Below are positions 47,247 through 56,190 of a stretch of 64,000 nt of DNA, piece after piece. A model generated the notes under the pieces. It was not told the DNA's origin. It saw only the letters and a list, made by a program, of their open reading frames with translations, and made no database searches. Position 1 is the stretch's first letter. Each line of letters starts with the position of its first letter. Source of the DNA: Pseudomonas canadensis (lineage in GTDB: Bacteria > Pseudomonadota > Gammaproteobacteria > Pseudomonadales > Pseudomonadaceae); contig NZ_KI628539.1 in assembly GCF_000503215.1 (NCBI RefSeq), forward strand, positions 620,001 through 684,000, in the 5' to 3' direction. The position numbers and the translations under genes were made by a program.

Positions 47247-47331
47247 GTAGGAGCTGGCTTGCCAGCGATGGCATCGCGTCGGTGTACCTGATACACCAAG
47301 GTGTTCGCATCGCCGGCAAGCCGGCTCCTAC
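47247..47331. repeat. Inverted REP pair (REPIN/BIME)
   Basis: GTAGGAGCTGGCTTGCCAGC begins the first copy (47247-47269) and its inverted form ends at 47331 (47309-47331, finishing GGCTCCTAC). Between them GGTGTA and TACACC form a small inner hairpin (47281-47297). This is the usual P. fluorescens-group REP, lying between the glnD end and dapC start. Confidence 0.88.
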
Positions 47332-47358
47332 AAAGGGCGTGTTTACAAAGTTAAAAAT

Positions 47359-50061
47359 TCATATGGTCAGGCGTGTCAGCTCGACGCCGGGTTCCTGGGT
47401 GACGCTTAGCTGCTGGACGATGGCTTCCTGCAGGCGCAGGCACAGTTCCGGGTCGGACAACGGCTGGTTGTCGGCATCGGTAATGAAGAACACGTCTTCC
47501 ACGCGCTCGCCGAGGGTCGCAATCTTGGCGTTCTGCAATGACAGGTCGAACTCCAGGAAAATCCCGCCGATGCGTGCCAGCAGGCCCGGACGATCCGGAG
47601 CGCTGAGTTCCAGCACCGTCACCGGGCGCTGGGCGTCATTGGAAATGGTCACCTGTGGCGCAAACGCAAAGTGCTTGAGTTGGCGCGGTACCCGACGCTG
47701 GATGATGGTCGGGTAGTCGTCAGGGTTGCGCAGGGCCTCGGTCAGGCCTTCGCGGATCTTTTTCACCCGTGCCGGGTTGTCGCCAATCGAGTCGCCATCG
47801 GTGTCGAGCACGATATAGGTGTCGAGGGTGAACTGGCTGCTGGAGGTGATGACGCGGGCGTCATGGATGTTCAGGTTGAGCTGGTCCATGGCCGCCACGG
47901 TCACGGCGAAGAAGTCGTGCTGGTCCGGCGCGTAGATGAAGATCTGCGTGCCGCCTTCGAATTCGCGCTGGGTGGTTTCCTTGATCAGCACCAGCGGGCC
48001 GCCATCGGCGGGCTGTTGCAGGATTGCGTCAGTGTGCCAGGCGACATCGCCGGCGGTGTGGCGCAGGAAGTAATCGTCACCCAGTTGCGACCACAACTGT
48101 TCCACGTCGTCCGGATCGTTGCCGCCGCGCACCAGAATGTCCAAGGCCGCGCTTTGGGTGCGGCGGATCTGCTCTTCGCGGTCCACCGGGTTCTCCAGGC
48201 CGCGGCGCAAGGCGCGCTTGGTCTCGGTGTAGAGCTGGCGCAACAGGCTGGCGCGCCAGGAGTTCCACAGTGTCGGGTTGGTAGCGTTGATGTCGGAGAC
48301 GGTCAGCACGTACAGATAGTCGAGGCGGGTTTCATCGCTGACGATCTGCGCAAAGTCGTGGATCACCTGCGGGTCGGACAAGTCCTTGCGCTGGGCGGTG
48401 GTCGACATCACCAGATGGTTCTGCACCAGCCAGACGATCAGGCGGCTGTCCCAAACGGGCAACTGATGACGCTGGCAGAAGGCTTCGGCGTCAACCGCAC
48501 CGACCTCGGAGTGGTCCCCATGCCGGCCCTTGCCGATGTCGTGGTACAGGCCGGCCAGGTAGATCAGCTCGGGCTTGGGCAGTTTGGCCATGAGTTTGCT
48601 GGCTAGCGGGAATTTCTCTGACACTTGCGTGTACTGAAGCTTACGCAGGTGCTTGATCAGGTTCAGGGTGTGGGCGTCCACGGTATAGATGTGGAACAGG
48701 TCGTGCTGCATCTGACCGACGATAAAACCGAACTCCGGCAGATAACGCCCGAGGATGCCGTAACGGTTCATGCGCCGCAGGTTGCGGTGGATGCCGATCT
48801 TGCACTTGAACAGCTCGATGAACAGGCTGGTGTTGCGGATATCGTTACGGAAATCGTCGTCGATCAGGTGACGGTTCTCCCGCAGCAAGCGGATGGTGTC
48901 GGCGCGCACGCCTTTGATTTCCGGCTGCTGGGCCATCAGCACGAAGATTTCCAGCATGGCGAACGGCGTGCGGCGGAACACGTTGTCGTTGCGCGCCTCG
49001 ATATAGCCGTCATGCAACTGGAAGCGCGCGTTGATCGGCTGCGGCGGCGCTTCGTCTTCGGGGGCCAGGATCACCTCTTCGAAGTGCTGGATGATCAGGT
49101 CGCTGAGCTGGGCAATGCTCATGACCACCCGGTAGTACTGCTGCATGAAGCTTTCGATGCTGGTCTTCGCGTCCTCGCCTTCAAAACCCAGCAGGGTGGC
49201 GATGGAACGCTGGTGGTCGAACAGCAGGCGGTCTTCGGAGCGCCCGGCGAGCATGTGCAGGGCGTAGCGCACTTTCCACAGGAATTCCTGGGACGAGGCC
49301 AGCAAGGCGTTTTCGCTCTCCACCAGGAAACCCTCGCCGGCCAGGGCGCGCAGGTTCAGGGTGCCGTACTGGCGACGGGCAACCCACAAAATCGTCTGGA
49401 TGTCGCGCAGCCCGCCGGGCGAGCCTTTGACGTTGGGTTCCAGGTTGTATTCGGTGTCGTTGTACTTGTGGTGCCGGGCCTTTTGCTCGGCACGCTTGGC
49501 CAGGAAGAAGTCCTTGCTCGGCCACATGTGTGCGGTGCTGGTGACTTCGAGCATGCGCTGGCGCAGGCGCTCGGGGCCAGCGATGGTGCGGCTTTCCATC
49601 AGGTTGGTGATGACGGTGAGGTCGGCGCGGGCCTCTTCGGCGCATTCGTCGACCGAGCGCACGCTTTGGCCGACTTCCAGGCCGATGTCCCACAGCAGCG
49701 TCAGAAAACGCTCGATGGAATCGCGAAAGATCTCATGATCTGCACTGTCCAGCAGGATCAGCAGGTCGATGTCGGAATAGGGGTGCAACTCGCCACGCCC
49801 GTAGCCGCCGACCGCCACCAGGGCAATGTCGGCGTCTTCGCTCCAACTGAACTGTTCCCAGGCCTTTTGCAGGATGTTATCGACGAACCAGGCGCGGTCC
49901 TCGATCAGCCGGCGGATGTCCCGGCCACTGCGAAAGCGCTCGTCGAGCACTTCACGGGCCTGGCGGATAGCCTTCTTGAACGCGGCAATTGGGCTCGCTT
50001 TCAGGGCCAGTTCGGCCTGGAACTGGCCACGGTCGAAGAGTTCGGGATCCACCTGGGGCAT
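47359..50061 (-). CDS. glnD: Bifunctional PII uridylyltransferase/uridylyl-removing enzyme
   Basis: 900 residues. It senses glutamine and modifies PII proteins. The nucleotidyltransferase domain has GGYGRGELHPYSDIDLLI (85-102, with D97 and D99). The HD domain has LYHDIGKGRHGDHSE near 515-530. Two C-terminal ACT domains follow (from about 705 and 815). AAGGAAAG precedes the ATG. It lies next to map, as in other gammaproteobacteria. Confidence 0.95.
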   Translation of the reverse strand: MPQVDPELFDRGQFQAELALKASPIAAFKKAIRQAREVLDERFRSGRDIRRLIEDRAWFVDNILQKAWEQFSWSEDADIALVAVGGYGRGELHPYSDIDLLILLDSADHEIFRDSIERFLTLLWDIGLEVGQSVRSVDECAEEARADLTVITNLMESRTIAGPERLRQRMLEVTSTAHMWPSKDFFLAKRAEQKARHHKYNDTEYNLEPNVKGSPGGLRDIQTILWVARRQYGTLNLRALAGEGFLVESENALLASSQEFLWKVRYALHMLAGRSEDRLLFDHQRSIATLLGFEGEDAKTSIESFMQQYYRVVMSIAQLSDLIIQHFEEVILAPEDEAPPQPINARFQLHDGYIEARNDNVFRRTPFAMLEIFVLMAQQPEIKGVRADTIRLLRENRHLIDDDFRNDIRNTSLFIELFKCKIGIHRNLRRMNRYGILGRYLPEFGFIVGQMQHDLFHIYTVDAHTLNLIKHLRKLQYTQVSEKFPLASKLMAKLPKPELIYLAGLYHDIGKGRHGDHSEVGAVDAEAFCQRHQLPVWDSRLIVWLVQNHLVMSTTAQRKDLSDPQVIHDFAQIVSDETRLDYLYVLTVSDINATNPTLWNSWRASLLRQLYTETKRALRRGLENPVDREEQIRRTQSAALDILVRGGNDPDDVEQLWSQLGDDYFLRHTAGDVAWHTDAILQQPADGGPLVLIKETTQREFEGGTQIFIYAPDQHDFFAVTVAAMDQLNLNIHDARVITSSSQFTLDTYIVLDTDGDSIGDNPARVKKIREGLTEALRNPDDYPTIIQRRVPRQLKHFAFAPQVTISNDAQRPVTVLELSAPDRPGLLARIGGIFLEFDLSLQNAKIATLGERVEDVFFITDADNQPLSDPELCLRLQEAIVQQLSVTQEPGVELTRLTI

Positions 50062-50125
50062 CGATCGGCTTTCCTTTCTATCTAACAGTCAGTCACAACA
50101 CAGTGGGGGAAAACCTGGGTGATCC

Positions 50126-50908
50126 TTACGCGGAAACGCGGGGGATCGTGTCGTCCGCACGCAGCGTGAAGATCTCGTAGCCGGTTTCGGTGACCAGCAG
50201 GGTGTGTTCCCACTGGGCCGAGAGCTTGCGATCCTTGGTGATAGCGGTCCAGCCGTCGCCCAGCACCTTGGTGTCGGCCTTGCCCTGGTTGATCATCGGC
50301 TCGATGGTGAAGGTCATGCCTGCTTTGAGTTCCATGCCGGTGCCTGCGCGGCCGTAGTGCAGGATCTGCGGCTCTTCGTGGAATACGGTACCGATACCGT
50401 GACCGCAGAATTCGCGCACCACCGAGAAACCATTCTTTTCAGCGTGCTTCTGGATCACTTCACCGATGTCCCCCAGGCGGCAGCCGGGTTTCACGATCTC
50501 GATGGCCTTGTACATGCATTCCTGGGTGACTTGGGACAGGCGCTCGGCCCAGACCGGCACATTGCCGACGTGGAACATGCGGCTGGTGTCGCCGAAGTAG
50601 CGGTCCTTGATCACGGTAACGTCGATGTTCAGGGTGTCGCCGTCCTTCAACGGTTTGTCACCTGGAATCCCGTGGCAGACTACGTGGTTGACCGAAGTGC
50701 AGATCGACTTGGGGAAGCCCTTGTAGTTCAGCGGGGCAGGGATGGCACCCTGTACATTGACTATATAGTCGTGGCAGATCTGGTTCAGGGTTTCGGTGGT
50801 GACGCCGGGCTTGACGTGTTCGGCAATCATTTCCAGCACGTCGGCAGCCAGTTTGCCGGCGATGCGCATGCCAGCGATGTCTTCGGCGGTTTTCAAGCTA
50901 ACGGTCAT
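50126..50908 (-). CDS. map: Methionine aminopeptidase, type I
   Basis: 260 residues. Removes N-terminal methionine. Metal ligands fall in NIDVTVIKDRYFGDTS (two Asp), GHGIGTVFHEEP (His), TIEPMINQG (Glu) and EHTLLVTE (Glu); the substrate histidine is in VCHGIPGD. The gene is divergent from rpsB. Confidence 0.95.
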   Translation of the reverse strand: MTVSLKTAEDIAGMRIAGKLAADVLEMIAEHVKPGVTTETLNQICHDYIVNVQGAIPAPLNYKGFPKSICTSVNHVVCHGIPGDKPLKDGDTLNIDVTVIKDRYFGDTSRMFHVGNVPVWAERLSQVTQECMYKAIEIVKPGCRLGDIGEVIQKHAEKNGFSVVREFCGHGIGTVFHEEPQILHYGRAGTGMELKAGMTFTIEPMINQGKADTKVLGDGWTAITKDRKLSAQWEHTLLVTETGYEIFTLRADDTIPRVSA

Positions 50909-51140
50909 ACAGGCTCTCTCTAGCGCGATGCGCTGAAATCAATACGGTTTACGGGCGTGCGACAAAAGGTTGCAAAATTCGCACAAGCCACAGAAAACGC
51001 GATTCTAACAGACGATGGCCTCAAATCATGAGCCTCTGATGATCGCTTCTCTCTATAAGGTAGGGCTATATCAGGTCTATTCAAGGGGTTACACGAAAGC
51101 GCGCTGCGGCAAGTGTGATTGCGTATTCCGTTTTTGCCGA

Positions 51141-51295
51141 TGCTGTGGTATAAAATGCGCCGCTTTCCGGGGATGCCCCGCAGAGCTTAAATCCACACAC
51201 GTGTCGACACGATGACCTGGGTGCCGGAGGCCTTGATGCCGCTGGTTGGTCATTGGGATACGTGGAGGCCAAACCCGACTTATTAAGGAACTATC
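51141..51295 (+). promoter_or_regulatory. rpsB promoter and structured leader
   Basis: An extended -10 (TGGTATAAA, -10 at 51149-51154) is the best promoter in the 387-bp gap between map and rpsB; its -35 is poor. The transcript would have a leader of about 135 nt with GC-rich hairpins (CCGGGGATGCCCCG region at 51167-51181). Ribosomal protein S2 binds its own leader in gammaproteobacteria to repress rpsB-tsf, so this region is a likely target. The remaining gap shows no gene. Confidence 0.5.
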
Positions 51296-52033
51296 ATGTC
51301 CCAAGTCAATATGCGCGATATGCTGAAGGCCGGTGTGCACTTCGGTCACCAGACCCGTTACTGGAACCCGAAAATGGGTAAATACATTTTCGGCGCGCGT
51401 AACAAGATCCACATCATCAACCTTGAAAAAACCCTGCCAATGTTCAACGAAGCTCTGACTTTCGTAGAGCGTCTGGCCCAGGGCAAAAACAAGATTCTGT
51501 TCGTCGGCACCAAGCGTTCCGCTGGCAAGATCGTTGCTGAAGAAGCAGCACGTTGCGGTTCGCCGTACGTCGATCATCGCTGGTTGGGCGGCATGCTGAC
51601 CAACTTCAAAACCATCCGTGCTTCCATCAAGCGTCTGCGTGACCTTGAAGTACAAGCCGAAGACGGTACTTTCGCCAAGCTGACCAAGAAAGAAGCGCTG
51701 ATGCGCTCCCGTGACCTGGAAAAGCTCGATCGTTCCCTGGGTGGTATCAAGGACATGGGCGGTCTGCCTGACGCACTGTTCGTTATCGACGTTGATCACG
51801 AGCGCATCGCGATCACCGAAGCCAACAAGCTGGGCATCCCGGTTATCGGCGTAGTCGATACCAACAGCAGCCCGGAAGGCGTTGACTACATCATCCCAGG
51901 CAACGATGACGCAATCCGCGCTATCCAGCTGTACATGGGTTCGATGGCTGACGCTGTAATCCGTGGTCGCAACCACGTTGCTGGTGGTACCGAGCAGTTC
52001 GTTGAAGAAGCTCCGGTAGCTGCCGCTGAGTAA
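51296..52033 (+). CDS. rpsB: 30S ribosomal protein S2
   Basis: 245 residues, full length: VNMRDMLKAGVHFGHQTRYW at the start, FVGTKRSAGKIVAEEA, WLGGMLTNFKTIR and the conserved PVIGVVDTNSSPEGVDYIIP. It is a structural protein of the small subunit. AAGGA precedes the ATG. A terminator between it and tsf should lower tsf expression. Confidence 0.97.
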   Translation: MSQVNMRDMLKAGVHFGHQTRYWNPKMGKYIFGARNKIHIINLEKTLPMFNEALTFVERLAQGKNKILFVGTKRSAGKIVAEEAARCGSPYVDHRWLGGMLTNFKTIRASIKRLRDLEVQAEDGTFAKLTKKEALMRSRDLEKLDRSLGGIKDMGGLPDALFVIDVDHERIAITEANKLGIPVIGVVDTNSSPEGVDYIIPGNDDAIRAIQLYMGSMADAVIRGRNHVAGGTEQFVEEAPVAAAE

Positions 52034-52061
52034 TTGACGCCCTGGCGTTGACTCAGTAAGC

Positions 52062-52086
52062 AAAAAGGGGGCTTGGCCCCCTTTTT
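52062..52086 (+). terminator. Intrinsic terminator or attenuator between rpsB and tsf
   Basis: AAAAAGGGGG (52062-52071) pairs with CCCCCTTTTT (52077-52086) around CTTGG. Confidence 0.85.
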
Positions 52087-52236
52087 GCCACCTCGAAAAC
52101 CGTTTGTCGGCGCCCACTTGTGGCAGCGCAACCTAGCGACTGTAACGTGCAGCGGCCTACAACGGAGATTCGGGAAGAATTGATCGCCCGTTTGATCGGG
52201 TGGAATGGTTGAAAACCTATCCAAGAGGATTTTGAA

Positions 52237-53100
52237 ATGGCAGAGATTACTGCAGCGTTGGTTAAAGAACTGCGTGAGCGTACTGGCGAAGGCATGATGG
52301 ATTGCAAAAAGGCCTTGACCAAGGCCGGCGGCGACATCGAAAAAGCCATCGACGACATGCGTGCCTCGGGCGCCATCAAGGCCGCCAAGAAAGCTGGCAA
52401 CGTCGCTGCTGAAGGCGCTATCGCTCTGGTTGAAGACGGTAAAGCTGCCGTTCTGCTGGAAGTGAACTCGCAGACCGACTTCCTGGCCCTGCAAGACGAC
52501 TTCAAGGCATTCGTTGCTGCCAGCGTCAAGAAAGCATTCGACGAGAAGCTGACCACCGTTGAGCCTCTGATCGAAGCGCAAGAAGCTGATCGCCTGGTAT
52601 TGGTCGGCAAGGTTGGCGAAAACGTCAACATCCGTCGCCTGACTCGCGTTGAAGGTGATGTGGTTGGTGGTTACCTGCACGGCAACAAGATCGGTGTAGC
52701 GGTTGTTCTGAAAGGCGGCGACGTTGAGCTGGCCAAAGACATCGCTATGCACGTTGCTGCAAGCAACCCTGAATTCCTGCTGCCTTCGGAAGTTTCCGAA
52801 GAAGCCATCGAGCGCGAAAAAGCTGTGTTCCTGAGCCTGAACGCCGACAAGATCGCCGGCAAGCCAGAAAACATCGTTGAAAACATGATCAAAGGCCGTA
52901 TCAGCAAGTTCCTGGCTGAAGCGAGCCTGGTTGAGCAGGCGTTCGTCAAGAACCCTGAAGTCAAGGTTGGCGAACTGGCCAAGAAAGCCGGTGCTGAAAT
53001 CGTTTCCTTCACTTACTACAAAGTAGGCGAAGGCATTGAGAAGCCGGTCGACAACTTCGCTGAAGAAGTTGCTGCCCAGCTGGCTGCCGCCAAGCAATAA
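52237..53100 (+). CDS. tsf: Elongation factor Ts
   Basis: 287 residues. The nucleotide exchange factor for EF-Tu. The N-terminal UBA-like domain reads ELRERTGEGMMDCKKALTKA, followed by QTDFLAL and the core domains (MHVAASNPEFL). Full length. AAGAGGA precedes the ATG by about 8 nt. Confidence 0.97.
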   Translation: MAEITAALVKELRERTGEGMMDCKKALTKAGGDIEKAIDDMRASGAIKAAKKAGNVAAEGAIALVEDGKAAVLLEVNSQTDFLALQDDFKAFVAASVKKAFDEKLTTVEPLIEAQEADRLVLVGKVGENVNIRRLTRVEGDVVGGYLHGNKIGVAVVLKGGDVELAKDIAMHVAASNPEFLLPSEVSEEAIEREKAVFLSLNADKIAGKPENIVENMIKGRISKFLAEASLVEQAFVKNPEVKVGELAKKAGAEIVSFTYYKVGEGIEKPVDNFAEEVAAQLAAAKQ

Positions 53101-53121
53101 GACAGTTTTTAACTGTCGCCC

Positions 53122-53157
53122 AAAAGAGGCTGCCCGCTCACGCGCGCAGCCTCTTTT
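53122..53157 (+). terminator. Terminator after tsf
   Basis: AAAAGAGGCTGC (53122-53133) pairs with GCAGCCTCTTTT (53146-53157), a 12-bp stem. Confidence 0.88.
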
Positions 53158-53312
53158 CAAATGGGAAGGCCGATTTTAATTGGCTTCCCTTCGGAACTGG
53201 CTTACAAAGCCGTGTTCCGATGGCGCTGTAGCAGCGTCCAGCTAGAGTGAACGCAAGCCGTAAAACGGCTCGCCAAGATTTTTTAAAAAATACGCCGCAG
53301 GAGAGATTCGCA

Positions 53313-54056
53313 ATGGCTCAGCAGGGCAGTGGTTATCAGGCTCGCTATAAACGCATTCTACTCAAGCTTAGCGGCGAGGCCCTGATGGGCTCGGAAGAGT
53401 TCGGGATCGATCCCAAAGTACTCGACCGCATGGCGCTGGAAGTCGGCCAACTGGTCGGCATCGGCGTACAGGTCGGCCTGGTAATCGGTGGCGGCAACCT
53501 GTTCCGCGGTGCGGCGCTGAGTGCTGCTGGTATGGACCGTGTTACCGGCGACCACATGGGCATGCTGGCCACTGTGATGAATGCTCTGGCAATGCGTGAC
53601 GCCCTGGAGCGTGCCAACATCTCGGCTATCGTGATGTCGGCTATTTCCATGGTTGGCGTGACCGATCACTATGACCGCCGCAAAGCCATGCGCCACCTGA
53701 ACGCCAAGGAAGTGGTGATCTTCGCCGCCGGCACGGGCAACCCGTTCTTCACCACCGACTCCGCAGCCTGCCTGCGCGCCATCGAAATCGATGCTGACGT
53801 TGTGCTGAAGGCAACCAAGGTGGATGGTGTATACACTGCCGATCCATTCAAAGACCCGCATGCCGAGAAGTTCGATCATCTGACCTACGATGAAGTACTG
53901 GATCGCAAGCTGGGCGTGATGGACCTGACGGCTATTTGCCTGTGCCGCGACCACAAGATGCCGCTGCGCGTATTTAACATGAACAAGCCCGGCGCCCTGC
54001 TGAATATCGTACACGGCGGCGCAGAAGGGACTCTGATCGAGGAAGGCCAACAATGA
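53313..54056 (+). CDS. pyrH: UMP kinase
   Basis: 247 residues from the ATG at 53313 (AGGAGAG 8 nt upstream). Phosphorylates UMP to UDP. Amino acid kinase fold: KRILLKLSGEALMG, VIGGGNLFRG, DHMGMLATVMNALA and VFAAGTGNPFFTTD-like IFAAGTGNPFFTTDSAACLR. It is coupled to frr (ATGA). Confidence 0.95.
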   Translation: MAQQGSGYQARYKRILLKLSGEALMGSEEFGIDPKVLDRMALEVGQLVGIGVQVGLVIGGGNLFRGAALSAAGMDRVTGDHMGMLATVMNALAMRDALERANISAIVMSAISMVGVTDHYDRRKAMRHLNAKEVVIFAAGTGNPFFTTDSAACLRAIEIDADVVLKATKVDGVYTADPFKDPHAEKFDHLTYDEVLDRKLGVMDLTAICLCRDHKMPLRVFNMNKPGALLNIVHGGAEGTLIEEGQQ

Positions 54057-54610
54057 TCAACGAAATCAAGAAAGACGCCCAGGCGCGTATGCAGAAATCC
54101 CTGGAATCTCTGAGCCACGCATTCGGCCAGATCCGTACCGGCAAGGCGCACCCAAGCATCCTGGGCAGTGTGATGGTGCCTTACTACGGTTCCGATACCC
54201 CGATCAGCAGCGTCGCCAATATCACTGTTAAAGACTCGCGCACCCTGCAAGTCGTCGCGTTCGAGCGCAACATGCTGGGTGCTGTCGACAAGGCCATCCA
54301 GAGCGCCGGTTTGAACCTCAACCCGACCAATCTGGGTGAGTTGTTGCTGATTTCCATGCCGGCCCTGACCGAAGAAACCCGCAAGGGCTTCACCAAGCAG
54401 GCGCGCAGCGCAGCCGAAGACGCCCGTGTTGCTGTGCGCAACATCCGTCGTGATGCCTTGGGTGACTTGAAGAAACTGGTCAAGGACAAGGAGATCAGTG
54501 AAGACGAAGAGCGTCGTGCCACCGCCGATATCGACAAGCTGACCAAGGATGCCGAGGCCCAAATCACCAAGGCCACCGAAGAAAAAGAAAAGGACCTGAT
54601 GGCCGTATAA
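54053..54610 (+). CDS. frr: Ribosome recycling factor
   Basis: 185 residues. With EF-G it splits post-termination ribosomes. MQKSLESLSHAFGQIRTGKA at the start, VPYYGSDTPISSVANI in domain II and the C-terminal DKEISEDEERRATADIDKLT are conserved. Its start overlaps the pyrH stop. Confidence 0.96.
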   Translation: MINEIKKDAQARMQKSLESLSHAFGQIRTGKAHPSILGSVMVPYYGSDTPISSVANITVKDSRTLQVVAFERNMLGAVDKAIQSAGLNLNPTNLGELLLISMPALTEETRKGFTKQARSAAEDARVAVRNIRRDALGDLKKLVKDKEISEDEERRATADIDKLTKDAEAQITKATEEKEKDLMAV

Positions 54611-54627
54611 GGGGTCAGGACGCCTTC

Positions 54628-55383
54628 ATGGAAAAGACCAAGCAGACTGTACCCTCTGTGGTGCCGCGCCATGTCGCGATCATCATGGATGGGAATAATC
54701 GCTGGGCGAAGAAGCGCTTTATGCCGGGTGTTGCCGGGCATAAAGCGGGTGTCGATGCGGTTCGGGCTGTGATCGAGGTGTGCGCCGAGGCCAAGGTCGA
54801 GGTGTTGACCTTGTTCGCCTTCTCCAGTGAGAACTGGCAGCGGCCCGCCGACGAAGTCAGCGCCTTGATGGACCTGTTCTTCAAGGCCTTGCGTCGTGAA
54901 GCCAAGCGCCTCAACGACAACAACATCAGCCTGCGCATCATCGGCGATCGCTCGCGCTTTCATCCCGAACTGCAAGCCGCCATGCGCGAAGCCGAGGCCA
55001 TTACGGCCGGGGCCAATCGATTTGTGCTGCAGATCGCTGCCAACTACGGTGGCCAGTGGGATATCGCCCAGGCTGCACAGCGTCTGGCGCGTGAGGTGCA
55101 GGCCGGTCATCTTCGGCCCGACGACATCACCCCCGAACTGTTGCAAACCTGCCTGGTGACCGGCGACCTGCCGCTGCCAGACCTGTGCATCCGTACCGGT
55201 GGTGAGCACCGCATCAGCAATTTCTTGCTGTGGCAGCTGGCGTACACCGAGCTGTACTTCTCCGACCTGTTCTGGCCGGACTTCAAACACGATGCCATGC
55301 GTAACGCGCTGGCCGATTTCGCTTCCCGTCAGCGTCGCTTCGGTAAAACGAGCGAGCAGATCGAAGCTGGAGCCCGGGTTTAA
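54628..55383 (+). CDS. uppS: Undecaprenyl diphosphate synthase (di-trans,poly-cis)
   Basis: 251 residues. Extends farnesyl-PP with isopentenyl-PP to C55-PP, the carrier for peptidoglycan and O-antigen. Motifs: VAIIMDGNNRWAKKR (catalytic Asp), FAFSSENWQRP and DLCIRTGGEHRISNFLLWQL (RTGGE.RxSNF). Abuts cdsA with no gap. Confidence 0.95.
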   Translation: MEKTKQTVPSVVPRHVAIIMDGNNRWAKKRFMPGVAGHKAGVDAVRAVIEVCAEAKVEVLTLFAFSSENWQRPADEVSALMDLFFKALRREAKRLNDNNISLRIIGDRSRFHPELQAAMREAEAITAGANRFVLQIAANYGGQWDIAQAAQRLAREVQAGHLRPDDITPELLQTCLVTGDLPLPDLCIRTGGEHRISNFLLWQLAYTELYFSDLFWPDFKHDAMRNALADFASRQRRFGKTSEQIEAGARV

Positions 55384-56190
55384 ATGCTTAAACAACGAAT
55401 CATCACAGCACTGATCCTGTTGCCGATCGCCTTGTGTGGGTTTTTCCTGCTCGACGGTTCCGCCTTTGCGCTGTTTATCGGCCTAGTGGTCACCCTGGGT
55501 GCCTGGGAATGGGCGCGCCTGGCGGGTTTCAGCGCGCAATTGCCGCGCGTTGTGTATGCCGCTGTCGTCGCTGCCTTGGCGTTCCTCCTGTACATCCTGC
55601 CGGACATAGCGCCCTGGGTGTTGGGGGCGGCGGTGCTGTGGTGGGCGCTGGCGACATTCCTGGTGTTGACCTATCCGGGCACCAGCAGCAAGTGGTCCAG
55701 TGTGGCCTGCAAACTGGTGATCGGTTTGTTGATCCTGCTACCGGCCTGGCAAGGGCTGGTGGAGATCAAGCGTTATCCAATGGGTAACTGGCTGATCCTG
55801 GCGGTTATGGTGCTGGTCTGGGGCGCAGATATCGGCGCGTACTTTTCCGGTCGGGCCTTCGGCAAGCGCAAGTTGGCGCCGGCGGTCAGTCCAGGCAAGA
55901 GCTGGGAGGGCGTGTATGGCGGCCTGGCGTTGACCCTGGTGATCACGCTGGTCGTCGGTGTAGTGCGTGACTGGTCGGTGAAGGAAATTTTCCTGGCACT
56001 GCTGGCCACTGCCATTGTCGTGTTCATCTCGGTCGTAGGTGATCTCACTGAAAGCATGTTCAAGCGTCAGGCCGGGATCAAGGACAGCAGCAACCTGCTG
56101 CCGGGTCATGGCGGTGTGCTGGACCGTATCGACAGCCTGACCGCGGCCATCCCGATCTTTGCCGTACTGTTGTGGATGACCGCTTCGTGA
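55384..56190 (+). CDS. cdsA: Phosphatidate cytidylyltransferase
   Basis: 268 residues, with about eight membrane segments. Makes CDP-diacylglycerol for phospholipid synthesis. The CDS signature is near the C-terminus: GDLTESMFKRQAGIKDSSNL then LPGHGGVLDRIDS. Its stop overlaps the dxr GTG (GTGA). Confidence 0.94.
   Translation: MLKQRIITALILLPIALCGFFLLDGSAFALFIGLVVTLGAWEWARLAGFSAQLPRVVYAAVVAALAFLLYILPDIAPWVLGAAVLWWALATFLVLTYPGTSSKWSSVACKLVIGLLILLPAWQGLVEIKRYPMGNWLILAVMVLVWGADIGAYFSGRAFGKRKLAPAVSPGKSWEGVYGGLALTLVITLVVGVVRDWSVKEIFLALLATAIVVFISVVGDLTESMFKRQAGIKDSSNLLPGHGGVLDRIDSLTAAIPIFAVLLWMTAS

Noticed and set aside
48625..50085. 486-codon open frame opposite glnD
   Set aside because: Antisense to a full-length glnD; no ribosome site and a composition typical of a reversed frame.
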